Below are positions 1 through 9,268 of a stretch of 64,000 nt of DNA, piece by piece (position 1 is the stretch's first letter; the number at the start of each line of letters is the position of its first letter). The position numbers were made by a program, and so were the translations under genes. The notes beneath the pieces were generated by a model. That model did not search any database. It was not told the origin of the DNA and was given only the letters and a program-made list of their open reading frames with translations. The stretch is from Acidobacteriota bacterium (GTDB taxonomy: Bacteria; Acidobacteriota; Terriglobia; Terriglobales; Acidobacteriaceae): the NCBI GenBank assembly GCA_013289875.1, contig JABCZC010000007.1:1-64000 (forward strand), written 5' to 3'.

Positions 1-1452
1 CGGTCCGGTAATCGTTACATCTTCGGTCAGGGGGTCGGACTGATAGACGAGAACGTCGGGACGGGTCGAGGCGAAGCGCTGATCGTCAACCATGTAGCGT
101 TGTGGCACTGTGTCGGTTACATATCCGACGAAAGGCACGGGGTGCGCAGGGTCGCTCACATAAGAATCCGAGCCCTCGTTGGCAGCAGGAGGATCGAACG
201 AAAGCTTGCCGCCAGCGTGGAAGTACAGCTCGCGCGGTTTAGCGTGCGCCGGCGGCCAGGAATCATATTTGCGCCAGACATTTGTACCAGTCTCGAATAC
301 ATAGGCCTCCGGCATGGGCATGCCCTTGTCTTTCAGGTAGTACTCAAAGAAGGGAAACTGAATATTCTTGCGGAAGTATTCCGCCGTCTTTGCATTGAAC
401 GTCACATCGCCCAGGTGATCGCCGTCGCTGCGCGCCCAGCCGCCGTGCACCCAGGGGCCTTCGACGATCGTATTCACCGTCCCAGGATTGTTTTTCTCAA
501 TCGCATAGTAGGTCCGCATTGGTCCCGACAGGTCCTCGGCGTCAAACCATCCTCCAACGGTGAGAACCGCGCAGTGAATATTCTTCATGTGCTGTGAGAG
601 GTCACGGACTTTCCAATATTCGTCATAGGTCGTGTGATACATCTGATCGTTGAACAGCGGATTCGAGCCCTTGAGATAAATTTTGTCGAGATTCGAAGTC
701 GGCCCTGCCCTCAGATAGAACTCGTACGCGTTGGGAGTGCCGAAGTCAAATGGGATAGAGCGCTTCGGAGTTGTTGGATTATTCTGCGGCATAAAAAAGG
801 TGTAGAAGCCAAAGTTGGCATCCAGCATAAACGCGCCGCCGTGATAGCCATCGTCCCCCATAAAAAGATTGGTCATGGGAGCCTGCGGGGATGCGGCCTT
901 GAGCGCAGGGTGCGAATCGATGATGCTGGCCGAGGTGTAGAAGCCGGGATAAGAAATGCCCCAGATGCCCACACGTCCATTGCTGTTTGGCACATGCTTG
1001 AGCAGGAAATCGATGGTGTCATAAGTGTCCGAGCTGTCATCCACATCTTTCGGCGAAGTTTTCACGTCGATGTGCGGACGCATTTCGACGAACGTACCTT
1101 CCGACATATATCGCCCTCGCACGTCCTGGTAGACGAAGATGTATCCGGCCTTTTCGAACTCGTCCGACGGGCCGAGGTGCTTGGCATATTGGTCTTCGCC
1201 GTAGGGAGCAACGCTGTAAGGCGTGCGATCCATGATGAAGGGGTAGCTCTGCGACGCGTCCTTGGGCACATAAACGGCTGTGAAAAGGCGAACCCCGTCA
1301 CGCATCGGGATGCGGTACTCGTACTTGGTGTAATGCGCCTTGACGTAGTCCTCTTCGGGCGGGGCAGGCTTATCCTGCGCCTGAGAGACAAGTGAGAAGC
1401 CGGCGACGAACGCCAGAAGAGTGAGGCAGTAAAACGCGCGTAGCAATTTCAT
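1..1452 (-). CDS. Secreted CocE/NonD-type serine hydrolase (X-Pro dipeptidyl-peptidase / alpha-amino-acid ester hydrolase family), 3' end cut by window
   Basis: Reading leftward from the ATG at 1452, the frame stays open to the window edge (484 codons), so the C-terminus is missing. Residues 1-25 form a signal peptide ending near SLVSQAQ. The nucleophile motif GISYPG puts the catalytic serine at about residue 167, and the sequence PMRDGVRLFTAVYVP near residue 50 is typical of the CocE fold. Such enzymes hydrolyse esters or amides next to acyl or proline groups in the periplasm or outside the cell; the substrate cannot be told. It lies 82 bp downstream of the GH2 gene on the same strand. The missing part should hold the beta-sandwich domain. 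The family assignment is firm, the specificity is not. Confidence 0.88.
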   Translation of the reverse strand, partial: MKLLRAFYCLTLLAFVAGFSLVSQAQDKPAPPEEDYVKAHYTKYEYRIPMRDGVRLFTAVYVPKDASQSYPFIMDRTPYSVAPYGEDQYAKHLGPSDEFEKAGYIFVYQDVRGRYMSEGTFVEMRPHIDVKTSPKDVDDSSDTYDTIDFLLKHVPNSNGRVGIWGISYPGFYTSASIIDSHPALKAASPQAPMTNLFMGDDGYHGGAFMLDANFGFYTFFMPQNNPTTPKRSIPFDFGTPNAYEFYLRAGPTSNLDKIYLKGSNPLFNDQMYHTTYDEYWKVRDLSQHMKNIHCAVLTVGGWFDAEDLSGPMRTYYAIEKNNPGTVNTIVEGPWVHGGWARSDGDHLGDVTFNAKTAEYFRKNIQFPFFEYYLKDKGMPMPEAYVFETGTNVWRKYDSWPPAHAKPRELYFHAGGKLSFDPPAANEGSDSYVSDPAHPVPFVGYVTDTVPQRYMVDDQRFASTRPDVLVYQSDPLTEDVTITGP

Positions 1453-1533
1453 GCGGGCAGGGGTCCTCGTGAATTTTAGGGTCGGCAATTGCAGTCTACC
1501 GAATCCTTCGATCTGAAAGCGATTCAGGCGCAT

Positions 1534-3342
1534 TTAATGCTGCACCTTCGCGTAATAATCCTGCAGTACGAAGAAGGCTTTTTTCTTCTCGCCTTTATCG
1601 GAGAGAAGTCCCTTGCGGTTGTATCCATCCTGGATTCCGGGCAACAGGCGTGTCGGCGAACGGAAATCCATCAGCACCCACGGCGTAATCCCGCGCAGAA
1701 AAGGCATATCGCGGAACATGATGAACTGCTCCGTAAGGATCTCCGCTTCATACTCTTCGGTAAAGCGCTGATCGGCGGGGCCGTGCAGACCAGCCTTCGC
1801 GCCACCACCAAACTCGCTGAGTATCACCGGCTTGTGCATCGGGTCCTCCCACTTGAACAGGGGAGCCTCGTCGGGTTTGCCCATATACCACCCGATGTAC
1901 TCGTTGTATCCCAGCACGTCGAGATCGGCGCCAAGTGGATCGTCGAGGACCGCGGTCTTGCCGTGAAAAGGCGTGAGCATGGCCGATGTAATGAGCCGCG
2001 TCGGGTCTTCCTGGCGTGCCTGCGCCACCAATTTGCGAATGAAGGCGGTGCGTTCCTCACTGATTGGCGTCTCGTTCGACATGGACCAAAGAATGACCGA
2101 TGCCTTGTTGTGATCGCGCCGGATCATCTCGTGCAGTTGCTGCTTCGCGACTTCAAGCGTGCGCGGATTCGTCCAGGCGATCGACCAGTATACGGGAATC
2201 TCCGACCAGACCATGATGCCCAGCTTGTCGCCCGCGCGCGTCATTCGCTCGTCATGCGGATAGTGCGCGAGCCGGACGAAATTGCAATTCAGTTCCTTGG
2301 CCCAACCCATCAAAGTGTTGACGTCCCTATCGGACCAGGCTCGCCCGGAACGGTAAGGAGCTTCGCCCTGTATGTTGACGCCGCGCAGAAAGGTCGATTT
2401 GCCGTTAAGCAGAATCTGATCGCCCTTTACTTCGATAGTCCGGAAACCGATGTCGTCGGTGAGATGGTCGTCTCCCGCAACGAACTCGACCTTGTACAGT
2501 CGCGGATGCTCCGGCGACCAGCGTTCGAGATCGGCCGGGTGAAATGAGAAACTCGCGCGTCCATCCTCACCCACGGCCGCGCTCTGGTCGACATGCAGGT
2601 CTGATATCCGAAGCGCGACCTTGCTTCCGGATGCGGCTCCGGTCACGTGAACATAGCCTTGAAGGTCGCCCGCTCCGGCGAAGTGGAGCATCTCGTCATC
2701 GATGAAAGATTCGGGCACCTCGACCACGGAGACATCCCGTGTGAGGCCGCCATAATTCCACCAGTCGCTCTTGATTGTCGGAACATGGTCTAGGGTGCGC
2801 GTGTTATCGACGGCGATAACGACGAAATTGTTGCCGTCCTTGACGGCATTGGTCATCTCGCAATCGAAGGGTGTGAATCCGCCTTCGTGATCGCAAGTGT
2901 GCACATCGTTCACAAAGACGTGTGCGGCGTAGTTCGCCGCGCCAATATGCAGGAAGATGTGCGTGTGTGCTTTGGGGTGGTAGTCGAAGTCGCGCTGATA
3001 CCAGAGCAGCCCTTCGTAGTAGAAGAGTTTCTCATCCTGCGAGTTCCAGTCGCCGGGAACCTGAATCACCGGGGATTTGGCAAAGTCGTACTCCTGCAGA
3101 GGACCGCCGGGCACATAGTGCAGATCCCTCGCGTATCCGCGCGGGCTGGGAACATCGCTATTCGAGGTATTCGATCCCCAGCCGCCATGATACGGATCGA
3201 CAATATAGTGCCAGGGTCCGTTGAGGCTCATGGCGGGCCGATGGTCGATGTCGACGAGCAGAGTGGGTGGCTGTTGTGCGGCTGCAATCAATGAGGCGAA
3301 AAATAGAGCAGAGAAAAATGCTATGCGGCGCATGCAGAACAT
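1534..3342 (-). CDS. Secreted glycoside hydrolase family 2, beta-glucuronidase-like
   Basis: 602 aa with a signal peptide (about residues 1-22). Order: jelly-roll sugar-binding domain (about 30-200), immunoglobulin-like domain (about 205-305), TIM barrel from RGVNIQGEAPYRSGR onward. The acid/base glutamate is in SMSNE (Glu424) and the nucleophile is in LSEFGGG (Glu510). Near the end DGYNRKG gives the NxK pair (Asn575, Lys577) that in beta-glucuronidases contacts the sugar carboxylate, so a glucuronidase or related uronidase is more likely than a galactosidase. The export signal suggests it attacks plant or microbial glycans outside the cytoplasm. It starts 16 bp after tyrA on the same strand with a weak ribosome site, so it may be read through from the aromatic gene string or have its own promoter. 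Confidence 0.88.
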   Translation of the reverse strand: MFCMRRIAFFSALFFASLIAAAQQPPTLLVDIDHRPAMSLNGPWHYIVDPYHGGWGSNTSNSDVPSPRGYARDLHYVPGGPLQEYDFAKSPVIQVPGDWNSQDEKLFYYEGLLWYQRDFDYHPKAHTHIFLHIGAANYAAHVFVNDVHTCDHEGGFTPFDCEMTNAVKDGNNFVVIAVDNTRTLDHVPTIKSDWWNYGGLTRDVSVVEVPESFIDDEMLHFAGAGDLQGYVHVTGAASGSKVALRISDLHVDQSAAVGEDGRASFSFHPADLERWSPEHPRLYKVEFVAGDDHLTDDIGFRTIEVKGDQILLNGKSTFLRGVNIQGEAPYRSGRAWSDRDVNTLMGWAKELNCNFVRLAHYPHDERMTRAGDKLGIMVWSEIPVYWSIAWTNPRTLEVAKQQLHEMIRRDHNKASVILWSMSNETPISEERTAFIRKLVAQARQEDPTRLITSAMLTPFHGKTAVLDDPLGADLDVLGYNEYIGWYMGKPDEAPLFKWEDPMHKPVILSEFGGGAKAGLHGPADQRFTEEYEAEILTEQFIMFRDMPFLRGITPWVLMDFRSPTRLLPGIQDGYNRKGLLSDKGEKKKAFFVLQDYYAKVQH

Positions 3343-3358
3343 ACTAACGTCGTCGCTC

Positions 3359-4243
3359 TTACTTTTTGGGAGGCGTCATCATCGAGCGAAAACGATTCGC
3401 CCGTTCAAATTCATCTCGCAGCTCGGGCGTTTTCAAATTCTCACGCAGATGCGCCAGCCGCTGTTCAAGAGCCAGCAGTGACGCGGCAACCGCTTCCGTG
3501 TTGGTATGAGCCACGTCGCGCCACATGGAGAACGGACTGGCACCAAGCCGCGTCATCTCGCGCAGGGCGCGTCCGCCGATCGGAAGCACCTCATCTTTCG
3601 CGGGAAACTCATCCTCCAGCAGCGCGCTCAGCGCGGTCGAGAGGTATTGCGGCAAATGGCTGACCCAAGCACAGAGAACGTCGTGCCTCGCGGGATCGAG
3701 ATCGAGCACGCGGCAGCCGAATTTCTCCGCCCAAGTGCGCCACTCATCGGCGAGAGCCCGCGACGCGTGATGCATCGACCTCGATTCCTGCGTTTCCGTA
3801 AAGAGCCAAGTTGCACCATCGAAGAGATCGCCGTCGGCATTGGCCGCGCCGCTGACTTCCTTGCCCGCCATCGGATGCCCGGCAAGAAATCCGGCAGAAT
3901 GGACAAGACTGTAGCTCCCGCGCGCCTGTGCGCACACAGCGCCCTTGACGCTGCCCACATCGGTAACAAGCTGCCCGGACTGAAGAACGGGCGCAAGGCG
4001 ATCGAGCCATTCGAGAATTGTAAAAACAGGCCCACTGAGCAGGACGAGCTGGCTTTCACGGGCGGACCTGATCGGGTCCTGAGCGGCGAGGTGAATCGCG
4101 CCGCTCGCTTCGGCGGCAGCGAGTTCCGCAGGATCGGGGTCCCATCCGGTAATTTGTCCGGCGAACCCATGCGAGCGCAGCGCCAACCCCACGGAAGCTC
4201 CGATGAGCCCCGTCCCGAAAATCACGATGCGCTCGATCGCCAT
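3359..4243 (-). CDS. tyrA: Prephenate dehydrogenase
   Basis: 294 aa. Converts prephenate to 4-hydroxyphenylpyruvate with NAD(P), the tyrosine branch from chorismate. The N-terminus carries the dinucleotide-binding motif GTGLIG (residues 10-15), followed by WDPD, whose acidic residue suggests NAD preference. The conserved GHPMAGKE segment lies in the middle, and the all-helical C-terminal domain follows. There is no fused chorismate mutase or ACT domain; the mutase is a separate gene two positions upstream. It starts 5 bp after the DAHP synthase stop, with GAGG just before the ATG, so the two are probably translated from one mRNA. Confidence 0.93.
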   Translation of the reverse strand: MAIERIVIFGTGLIGASVGLALRSHGFAGQITGWDPDPAELAAAEASGAIHLAAQDPIRSARESQLVLLSGPVFTILEWLDRLAPVLQSGQLVTDVGSVKGAVCAQARGSYSLVHSAGFLAGHPMAGKEVSGAANADGDLFDGATWLFTETQESRSMHHASRALADEWRTWAEKFGCRVLDLDPARHDVLCAWVSHLPQYLSTALSALLEDEFPAKDEVLPIGGRALREMTRLGASPFSMWRDVAHTNTEAVAASLLALEQRLAHLRENLKTPELRDEFERANRFRSMMTPPKK

Positions 4244-4248
4244 GCGCC

Positions 4249-5289
4249 TCAGACAGCAGCGCCGACGGGCTGAGCGATGCTGCGTCCGACTGCCGGTGCG
4301 ATGATGCGTAATTCATCCATAAGCTTTGCGAACTGGTCTGGAAAGAGCGATTGTGCTCCGTCCGAGACAGCCTTGTCGGGGTTGGGATGCACTTCGATCA
4401 GCAGGCCATCGCCGCCGGCGGCTACGGCGGCACGCGCCATCTGCGGAACCATGTCGCGACGGCCGGTACCATGCGAGGGATCGCCAACCATGGGCAAATG
4501 CGACAGCTTCTTCACCACCGGTATTGCCGAGATGTCCATAGTGTTGCGGGTGTAGGTTTCGAAGGTGCGAATGCCCCGCTCGCAAAGGATCACGTCGTAA
4601 TTGCCGCCGGACAAAATGTACTCCGCAGATAGCAGCAGTTCTTCGATGGTGGCCGCGATGCCTCGCTTCAGCAGCACGGGTTTTCGCACCTGGCCGAGTT
4701 CGCGCAGCAGGTTGAAATTCTGCATATTGCGGGCTCCCACCTGGAAGCAATCGATGTAAGGAAGCATGATGTCGATCTGCGAAATTTCCATAACCTCGCT
4801 AATGATGAGCAAGCCAGTCGCATCACCTACCTCGCGCAGCAGCTTGAGTCCCGTGAGCCCCATGCCCTGGAAGGAATAGGGCGAGCTGCGCGGCTTGAAT
4901 GCCCCTCCGCGAAGAAACTTTGCGCCCGCGGCCTTCACCTGCGCGGCGCAAGTGAAGATTTGTTCACGGCTTTCGATCGAACACGGGCCGGCCATAACAA
5001 TGACTTCGTCTCCGCCGACGGCAACTCCATTGGGAAATGTGACGATCGTGCCTTCGGGCCGGAAGCCGCGTCCGGCGAGCTTGTAGGGCGAAGAGATGCG
5101 GACGACTTCCGCAACTCCCGCGAATAGCTCGAAGTCCTTGTGGTCGAATTGCCCCGGCGTGCCGACTCCGGCGAGAATGGTCTGGAGGGCCCCGGTGGTG
5201 CGGTGCACATTGAATCCAACTTCAACCATCCGCTCGACAACTGCTTGTATCTGCTCGTCGGTGGCTTTTTCCTGCATTGCAACAATCAT
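4249..5289 (-). CDS. aroF: 3-deoxy-7-phosphoheptulonate (DAHP) synthase, type I beta
   Basis: 346 aa. Condenses phosphoenolpyruvate and erythrose 4-phosphate, the first step to all aromatic amino acids. The N-terminal 75 residues (MIVAMQEKATDEQIQAVVER) form the small ferredoxin-like regulatory domain seen in Thermotoga-type enzymes; in relatives it binds tyrosine, so feedback inhibition is likely. The barrel starts near IVMAGPCSIESREQ, whose cysteine is a metal ligand, and includes the conserved FLRGGAFKPRSSPYSFQG region. AGGA lies upstream of the ATG. It sits between the chorismate mutase and tyrA, so one transcript could encode pathway entry and the tyrosine branch. Confidence 0.95.
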   Translation of the reverse strand: MIVAMQEKATDEQIQAVVERMVEVGFNVHRTTGALQTILAGVGTPGQFDHKDFELFAGVAEVVRISSPYKLAGRGFRPEGTIVTFPNGVAVGGDEVIVMAGPCSIESREQIFTCAAQVKAAGAKFLRGGAFKPRSSPYSFQGMGLTGLKLLREVGDATGLLIISEVMEISQIDIMLPYIDCFQVGARNMQNFNLLRELGQVRKPVLLKRGIAATIEELLLSAEYILSGGNYDVILCERGIRTFETYTRNTMDISAIPVVKKLSHLPMVGDPSHGTGRRDMVPQMARAAVAAGGDGLLIEVHPNPDKAVSDGAQSLFPDQFAKLMDELRIIAPAVGRSIAQPVGAAV

Positions 5290-5328
5290 GGTTACTTTTC
5301 CTGTCCTGCGCGGCTCATGCGCGCCCTG

Positions 5329-5631
5329 TTACTCTCCACTGCCAGATGCGGTCGATCTGGCTCTAGAGGCCAGCTCCTGACCCTGGAGCGCGCGCATCAC
5401 GTCGATGATGCGTTCGTAGATGTGGACCAGCTCAATGTCGGGGAGCGGTCCCCGGTTAGCCGCACGCACATTTTCAAAAATCACGCGCTCACGATTTGGC
5501 TCGTATATAGGCATGGAAGTAGTGCGCTTCAGCTTGCCGATTGCCTGCGCTGCTTCCGCGCGTTCGCTCAACAGCGAGACAATCTGCCGGTCAAGCTCGT
5601 CGATTTTTCTCCGCCAGTCTTCGATTTCCAT
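5329..5631 (-). CDS. Chorismate mutase, AroQ type
   Basis: 100 aa, all helical, the size of a free-standing AroQ-class mutase. Rearranges chorismate to prephenate. The sequence has the expected basic active-site pattern: an early Arg in LDRQIVSLLSER, a second Arg at the end of that helix, the GKLKR lysine region, and EPNRER as the start of helix 2. AGGGG stands 7 nt before the ATG. It lies between trpA and the DAHP synthase. In Bacillus a mutase domain is fused to DAHP synthase, so the adjacency here may reflect a functional or physical link, which is inference. The Ser/Gly-rich tail is not conserved in the family. Confidence 0.92.
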   Translation of the reverse strand: MEIEDWRRKIDELDRQIVSLLSERAEAAQAIGKLKRTTSMPIYEPNRERVIFENVRAANRGPLPDIELVHIYERIIDVMRALQGQELASRARSTASGSGE

Positions 5632-5697
5632 GCAATCCCCTTAGGCAGGCGCGTTCAGCCACGCCCGCTGTTTCAATGCCATGCACGAACGGTGAAA

Positions 5698-6513
5698 TTA
5701 TCGGACCTGCAGAACGGGCGCTCGCGGGCCCGTCCTCAGACCCTCGATAAATCGCCCGATGGAGCTGGGCGCCTCTTGTGGAGCGGCCCGCTCAATGTCC
5801 TGCTCGATGATGCGAACGAGGGCGCTCCCGATTACTGCCGCGTCCGCGAACTCGCCCACAGCGGCAAAATGCTCCGCGTTCGAAATGCCGAAGCCCACCG
5901 CAATCGGCAGATCTGTATATCGCCTCAGGCGCGATACGAGGGCTTCGGCCTCTGTGGCCAAAGACTGCTGGGTGCCCGTGATTCCGGTGCGTGAGATGGC
6001 ATAGACAAATCCCTGCGAAACTGCCGCGATGCGCTTGAGCCGCTCGTCGGGACTGGTCGGGGCAGCAAGAAAAATCGGCGCGAGATGGTGGCGCTCAAGA
6101 CTCGCAAGGTATTCGCCGGCTTCTTCGACAATCATGTCGGTGACCAGCACCCCGTCGACACCCGCCTGCTCTGCGGCAGAGCAGAAGCGCTCCAGCCCAA
6201 AGCGCAGTATGGGATTGAAGTAGGAAAAGATAACCAGGCCAGAGTCGGGCCGTTGCCTGCGCAGATCGGCTGCAATGGCGAGTACGTCGCCAAGCGTCGT
6301 GCCGTGCCGCAGGGCTCGCTCGCTGGCGCGCTGGATCACCGGCCCATCGGCCAGCGGATCGCTGAAAGGCACACCCAGCTCGATCACATCGGCACCGGCG
6401 TCGATGGCGGCGAGAGCAATGTCGCGTGTCGTTGTCAGGTCGGGGTCGCCGACGGTGAGGTAGGCCACAAGCCCGGGCCTCGATTGGGGTTTGGGGATAA
6501 AACGAATCGGCAT
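5698..6513 (-). CDS. trpA: Tryptophan synthase alpha subunit
   Basis: 271 aa TIM barrel. Cleaves indole-3-glycerol phosphate to indole and glyceraldehyde 3-phosphate, passing indole to TrpB through a tunnel. The catalytic acids are visible: Glu45 in ADVIELGVPFSDP and Asp56 in PLADGP. The YAISRTGITGTQ loop and the phosphate-binding VGFGIS segment are present. It begins 9 bp after the trpB stop. The C-terminus is a little longer than in E. coli (residues after FIEGLRTGPR). Confidence 0.97.
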   Translation of the reverse strand: MPIRFIPKPQSRPGLVAYLTVGDPDLTTTRDIALAAIDAGADVIELGVPFSDPLADGPVIQRASERALRHGTTLGDVLAIAADLRRQRPDSGLVIFSYFNPILRFGLERFCSAAEQAGVDGVLVTDMIVEEAGEYLASLERHHLAPIFLAAPTSPDERLKRIAAVSQGFVYAISRTGITGTQQSLATEAEALVSRLRRYTDLPIAVGFGISNAEHFAAVGEFADAAVIGSALVRIIEQDIERAAPQEAPSSIGRFIEGLRTGPRAPVLQVR

Positions 6514-6522
6514 CTAAGCTAC

Positions 6523-7737
6523 TTACGCTCCCTTGAGACTCATTTCGCGGGAAAGGATTCCTATATCCTTATCGCCGCGTCCTGAGAGGTTGACGATCAG
6601 TATGTCATGCCGCGCCATGGCGGGGGCAATCCGGATGCACTCCGCGACAGCATGCGCGCTTTCCAGCGCAGGCAGAATACCCTCCGTGCGGGCCAGGCGG
6701 ACCGTGGCGTCGAGCGCAGCCTGATCCGTGGCCGTCACGTACTCCGCACGCCCGGAATCGTGCAGAGCCGCATGCTCCGGGCCCACCGAAGCGTAGTCGA
6801 GGCCAGCCGAAACCGAATGCGTGAGAGAAACCTGGCCGTTGTCATTCTGCAACAGATACGAATACGTGCCCTGCAGAACTCCCGGCGATCCGCCATGAAA
6901 CCGGGCCGCATGCTCGCCGAGTTTTTCTCCGTGGCCACCGGCCTCCACGCCGATCAACCGGACCTGGGCATCGGGGATGAACTCGTAGAATGCCCCAATC
7001 GCATTCGAACCACCGCCAACACAGGCGATGATCGCGGTAGGCAGACGACCTTCTTTCTCCTGAATCTGTTCGCGAGCTTCCTTGCCGATGACGCGATGAA
7101 AGTCGCGCACCATCGTCGGATACGGATGCGCTCCCAGCACGCTGCCCAGCAGATAATGCGTGGTCCGCACGTTGGTCACCCAGTCGCGCATGGCCTCGTT
7201 GATTGCGTCCTTCAGCGTGCGTGATCCGGACCTGACACCGCGCACCTCCGCGCCCAGCAGGCGCATGCGGTAGACGTTGAGCTCCTGGCGGCGCATGTCT
7301 TCTTCGCCCATGTAGACGACGCACTCCATGCTCAGCAGCGCGCAGACCGTTGCCGTGGCCACGCCGTGCTGGCCGGCACCTGTCTCGGCGATGATGCGCC
7401 GCTTCCCCATGCGCTCGGCCAGCAGTCCCTGACCGATGCAGTTGTTGATCTTGTGGGCGCCGGTGTGCAGCAGATCCTCGCGCTTGAGGTAAATCTTCGC
7501 TCCGCCCAGCTCCTCGCTCAGGCGCGCGGCGAAATAGAGCGGCGTGGGCCTCCCGGCGTAATCGCGCAGCAGCGAGTCGAGGCGTGCCTGGAAGGCTGGA
7601 TCCACCTTCGCCTCGGCGTAGGCATGGTCAAGCTCGTCGAGAGCGGCCACAAGGGTTTCCGGTACATAACGGCCGCCGTAAACGCCAAACCTGCCGGCGA
7701 TCGTGCTTGTTTTAGGTGGATCGATGACGGTGCTCAC
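6523..7737 (-). CDS. trpB: Tryptophan synthase beta subunit
   Basis: 404 aa, GTG start (7737) preceded by GAGGA. Condenses indole and serine to tryptophan using PLP. The PLP lysine is Lys96 in HTGAHKINN, the phosphate-binding glycine stretch is [10 protein letters not shown], and AETGAGQHG is also present. This is the TrpB1 type that pairs with TrpA, not the TrpB2 type. It lies 12 bp after trpF. The alpha and beta genes run in the order B-A as in E. coli. Confidence 0.98.
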   Translation of the reverse strand: MSTVIDPPKTSTIAGRFGVYGGRYVPETLVAALDELDHAYAEAKVDPAFQARLDSLLRDYAGRPTPLYFAARLSEELGGAKIYLKREDLLHTGAHKINNCIGQGLLAERMGKRRIIAETGAGQHGVATATVCALLSMECVVYMGEEDMRRQELNVYRMRLLGAEVRGVRSGSRTLKDAINEAMRDWVTNVRTTHYLLGSVLGAHPYPTMVRDFHRVIGKEAREQIQEKEGRLPTAIIACVGGGSNAIGAFYEFIPDAQVRLIGVEAGGHGEKLGEHAARFHGGSPGVLQGTYSYLLQNDNGQVSLTHSVSAGLDYASVGPEHAALHDSGRAEYVTATDQAALDATVRLARTEGILPALESAHAVAECIRIAPAMARHDILIVNLSGRGDKDIGILSREMSLKGA

Positions 7738-7749
7738 GATTTCTGTCCT

Positions 7750-8430
7750 CTAGACTTCGAATGTCTCTTCCAGCTTTGCCTTGTGTGCGGCGACGCGCGC
7801 GCGTTCTGCGAAAGCCTTCACCTTCGCTGGATCTTTTTTCCCCGTTGACGCTTCGACGCCTGTCGCCACATCCACTCCCCAGGGCCGTAGCGTCGCGATG
7901 GCTTCTCCGACATTCTCCGGGTTCAGTCCCCCGGCCACGATCAAGCGCGGATGTGACCCAGCTCCGGAAAAGCTGCTTCTCGCCGCATGCCAGTCGAAGG
8001 GAAGCCCGGTACCGCCGAGCAAGATCGCGGTCCGCGAGTCGACCAGCACCGCATCAACCGCATCGTCCTGCTGTGCCTCGCGCAGGCGCTCTTCGAGGTC
8101 TCCGCCAAAGTGGATCACCCGGAAGATGCCCAGGCTGTTCGAAAATCGTTCGCGCAGCCTCGACTGGAGCGCCACGTCGTTCGACGCGTGCAGTTGCACC
8201 CCGGTAAGTCCGCATTCTTCAATCGCCGCCACGATAACGTCGAAACCTGCGTCCACGAAAACGCCGTATTTCCCAACTCGGTCGGGCAGATGCGGAGTAA
8301 TGGCGCGCACCTGCGCCGGCGTAACCCGTCGCGAGCTCTCGGCAAAGACGAAGCCCACTGCATCCGCACCCGCTGCAGCCGCCAGCTGGGCATCTTCGAG
8401 ATTTGTGTTGGCGCAGATCTTTACCCACAT
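7750..8430 (-). CDS. trpF: Phosphoribosylanthranilate isomerase
   Basis: 226 aa barrel. Performs the Amadori rearrangement of phosphoribosylanthranilate. The N-terminal VKICANTNLEDAQLAAAAGADAVGFVF matches the family pattern KICG(L/I)T with Ala in place of the usual Gly; the catalytic Cys is kept. The catalytic Asp is in AVLVDSRT, and the phosphate loop is LIVAGGLNPENV. It starts 2 bp after the trpC stop, which implies translational coupling. The tail KKDPAKVKAFAERAR is typical. Confidence 0.95.
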   Translation of the reverse strand: MWVKICANTNLEDAQLAAAAGADAVGFVFAESSRRVTPAQVRAITPHLPDRVGKYGVFVDAGFDVIVAAIEECGLTGVQLHASNDVALQSRLRERFSNSLGIFRVIHFGGDLEERLREAQQDDAVDAVLVDSRTAILLGGTGLPFDWHAARSSFSGAGSHPRLIVAGGLNPENVGEAIATLRPWGVDVATGVEASTGKKDPAKVKAFAERARVAAHKAKLEETFEV

Positions 8431-8432
8431 CG

Positions 8433-9227
8433 CTATACCCGCTCCGCGACGGGCGACAGCAAAGCCCGCAGGGCCGCACCCGGATCGGCCTGCCTCATCA
8501 ACGATTCGCCGATGAGGAAGGCGTCGAAACCCGCAGCCCGCAGCCGCTCTATGTCATCGTTGGTATGAATGCCGCTCTCGGCGACCCGAAGCGCGCCGGC
8601 AGGTAAGCGATCGACTAGGTCGAACGATGTCTCGAGGCTCACCTCAAAGGTGCTGAGGTTCCGATTGTTCACACCATAGGCATCGCATCCCAGGCCCGCT
8701 ACCCGATCCAACTCTTCTGCAGTGTGCACTTCGCACAGCACATCTAGCCCGTAACCGTGAGCTGACTCCGTAAATCGCGCCAGATCCGCGTCAGACAACG
8801 CCGCCGCAATTAGCAGAATCGCGTCCGCGCGATGCGCTTGCGCCTCAACGATCTGATATTCATCCACGATGAAGTCCTTGCGCAGACAAGGCAGGCTGGT
8901 CACGGAAGACGCTACCTCAAGATTTTGGAGGCTTCCCTGGAAATACGGCTCGTCGGTCAGAACAGACAGCGCCGTCGCCCCGCCAACCTCAAAACTCCGC
9001 GCCAGGACCGCAGGGTCGAAGTCTTCCCGGATCAATCCCTTGGAAGGTGATGCTTTCTTAAGCTCCGCAATAATTGCTGGACCCTGCGCTGCCTGCAAAC
9101 GCAGCGCGCGGGCAAATCCGCGCGGGCTGTGCTCCGGAGCGCGGCGCTCCAGGTCGTGGAGAGGCGCGCGGCTCTTTCTGTCCGCTACGGTCGCCTGGGT
9201 CGTCCTGAGGATGCGTTCCAGGTGCAT
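8433..9227 (-). CDS. trpC: Indole-3-glycerol phosphate synthase
   Basis: 264 aa from the ATG at 9227, chosen because CAGGAG lies 6 nt upstream and the length fits the family; an ATG at 9356 in the same frame would add 43 residues unlike any TrpC and would overlap the preceding gene. The lysine-containing motif IIAELKKASPSKG and the LRKDFIVDEYQI, NNRNL and VAESGI segments are present. It closes the ring to indole-3-glycerol phosphate. It is the first trp gene of the string; trpE, trpG and trpD must be elsewhere. Confidence 0.96.
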   Translation of the reverse strand: MHLERILRTTQATVADRKSRAPLHDLERRAPEHSPRGFARALRLQAAQGPAIIAELKKASPSKGLIREDFDPAVLARSFEVGGATALSVLTDEPYFQGSLQNLEVASSVTSLPCLRKDFIVDEYQIVEAQAHRADAILLIAAALSDADLARFTESAHGYGLDVLCEVHTAEELDRVAGLGCDAYGVNNRNLSTFEVSLETSFDLVDRLPAGALRVAESGIHTNDDIERLRAAGFDAFLIGESLMRQADPGAALRALLSPVAERV

Positions 9228-9268
9228 GATCTGCTCCTGAAACCAGTATAGCGACAGAAGGTCGGCGA
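9228..9268 (-). promoter_or_regulatory. Possible promoter before trpC (TATACT)
   Basis: The 41-bp gap between the small Cys-rich gene and trpC contains TATACT about 15 nt before the trpC start region when read on the - strand. A -35 box is weak. It may be an internal promoter. No leader peptide with tandem Trp codons was seen. Confidence 0.25.

Noticed and set aside
7-20. GTAATCG followed by TTAC near the left edge, like the repeat word of the composite element
   Set aside because: It lies inside the hydrolase coding sequence and none of the other parts (C-tract, hairpin, box) is nearby.
100-1395. Long + strand frames opposite the CocE-type hydrolase
   Set aside because: They are mirror frames of a high-GC gene; the - strand frame has signal peptide, catalytic motif and family pattern, the + strand frames have none.
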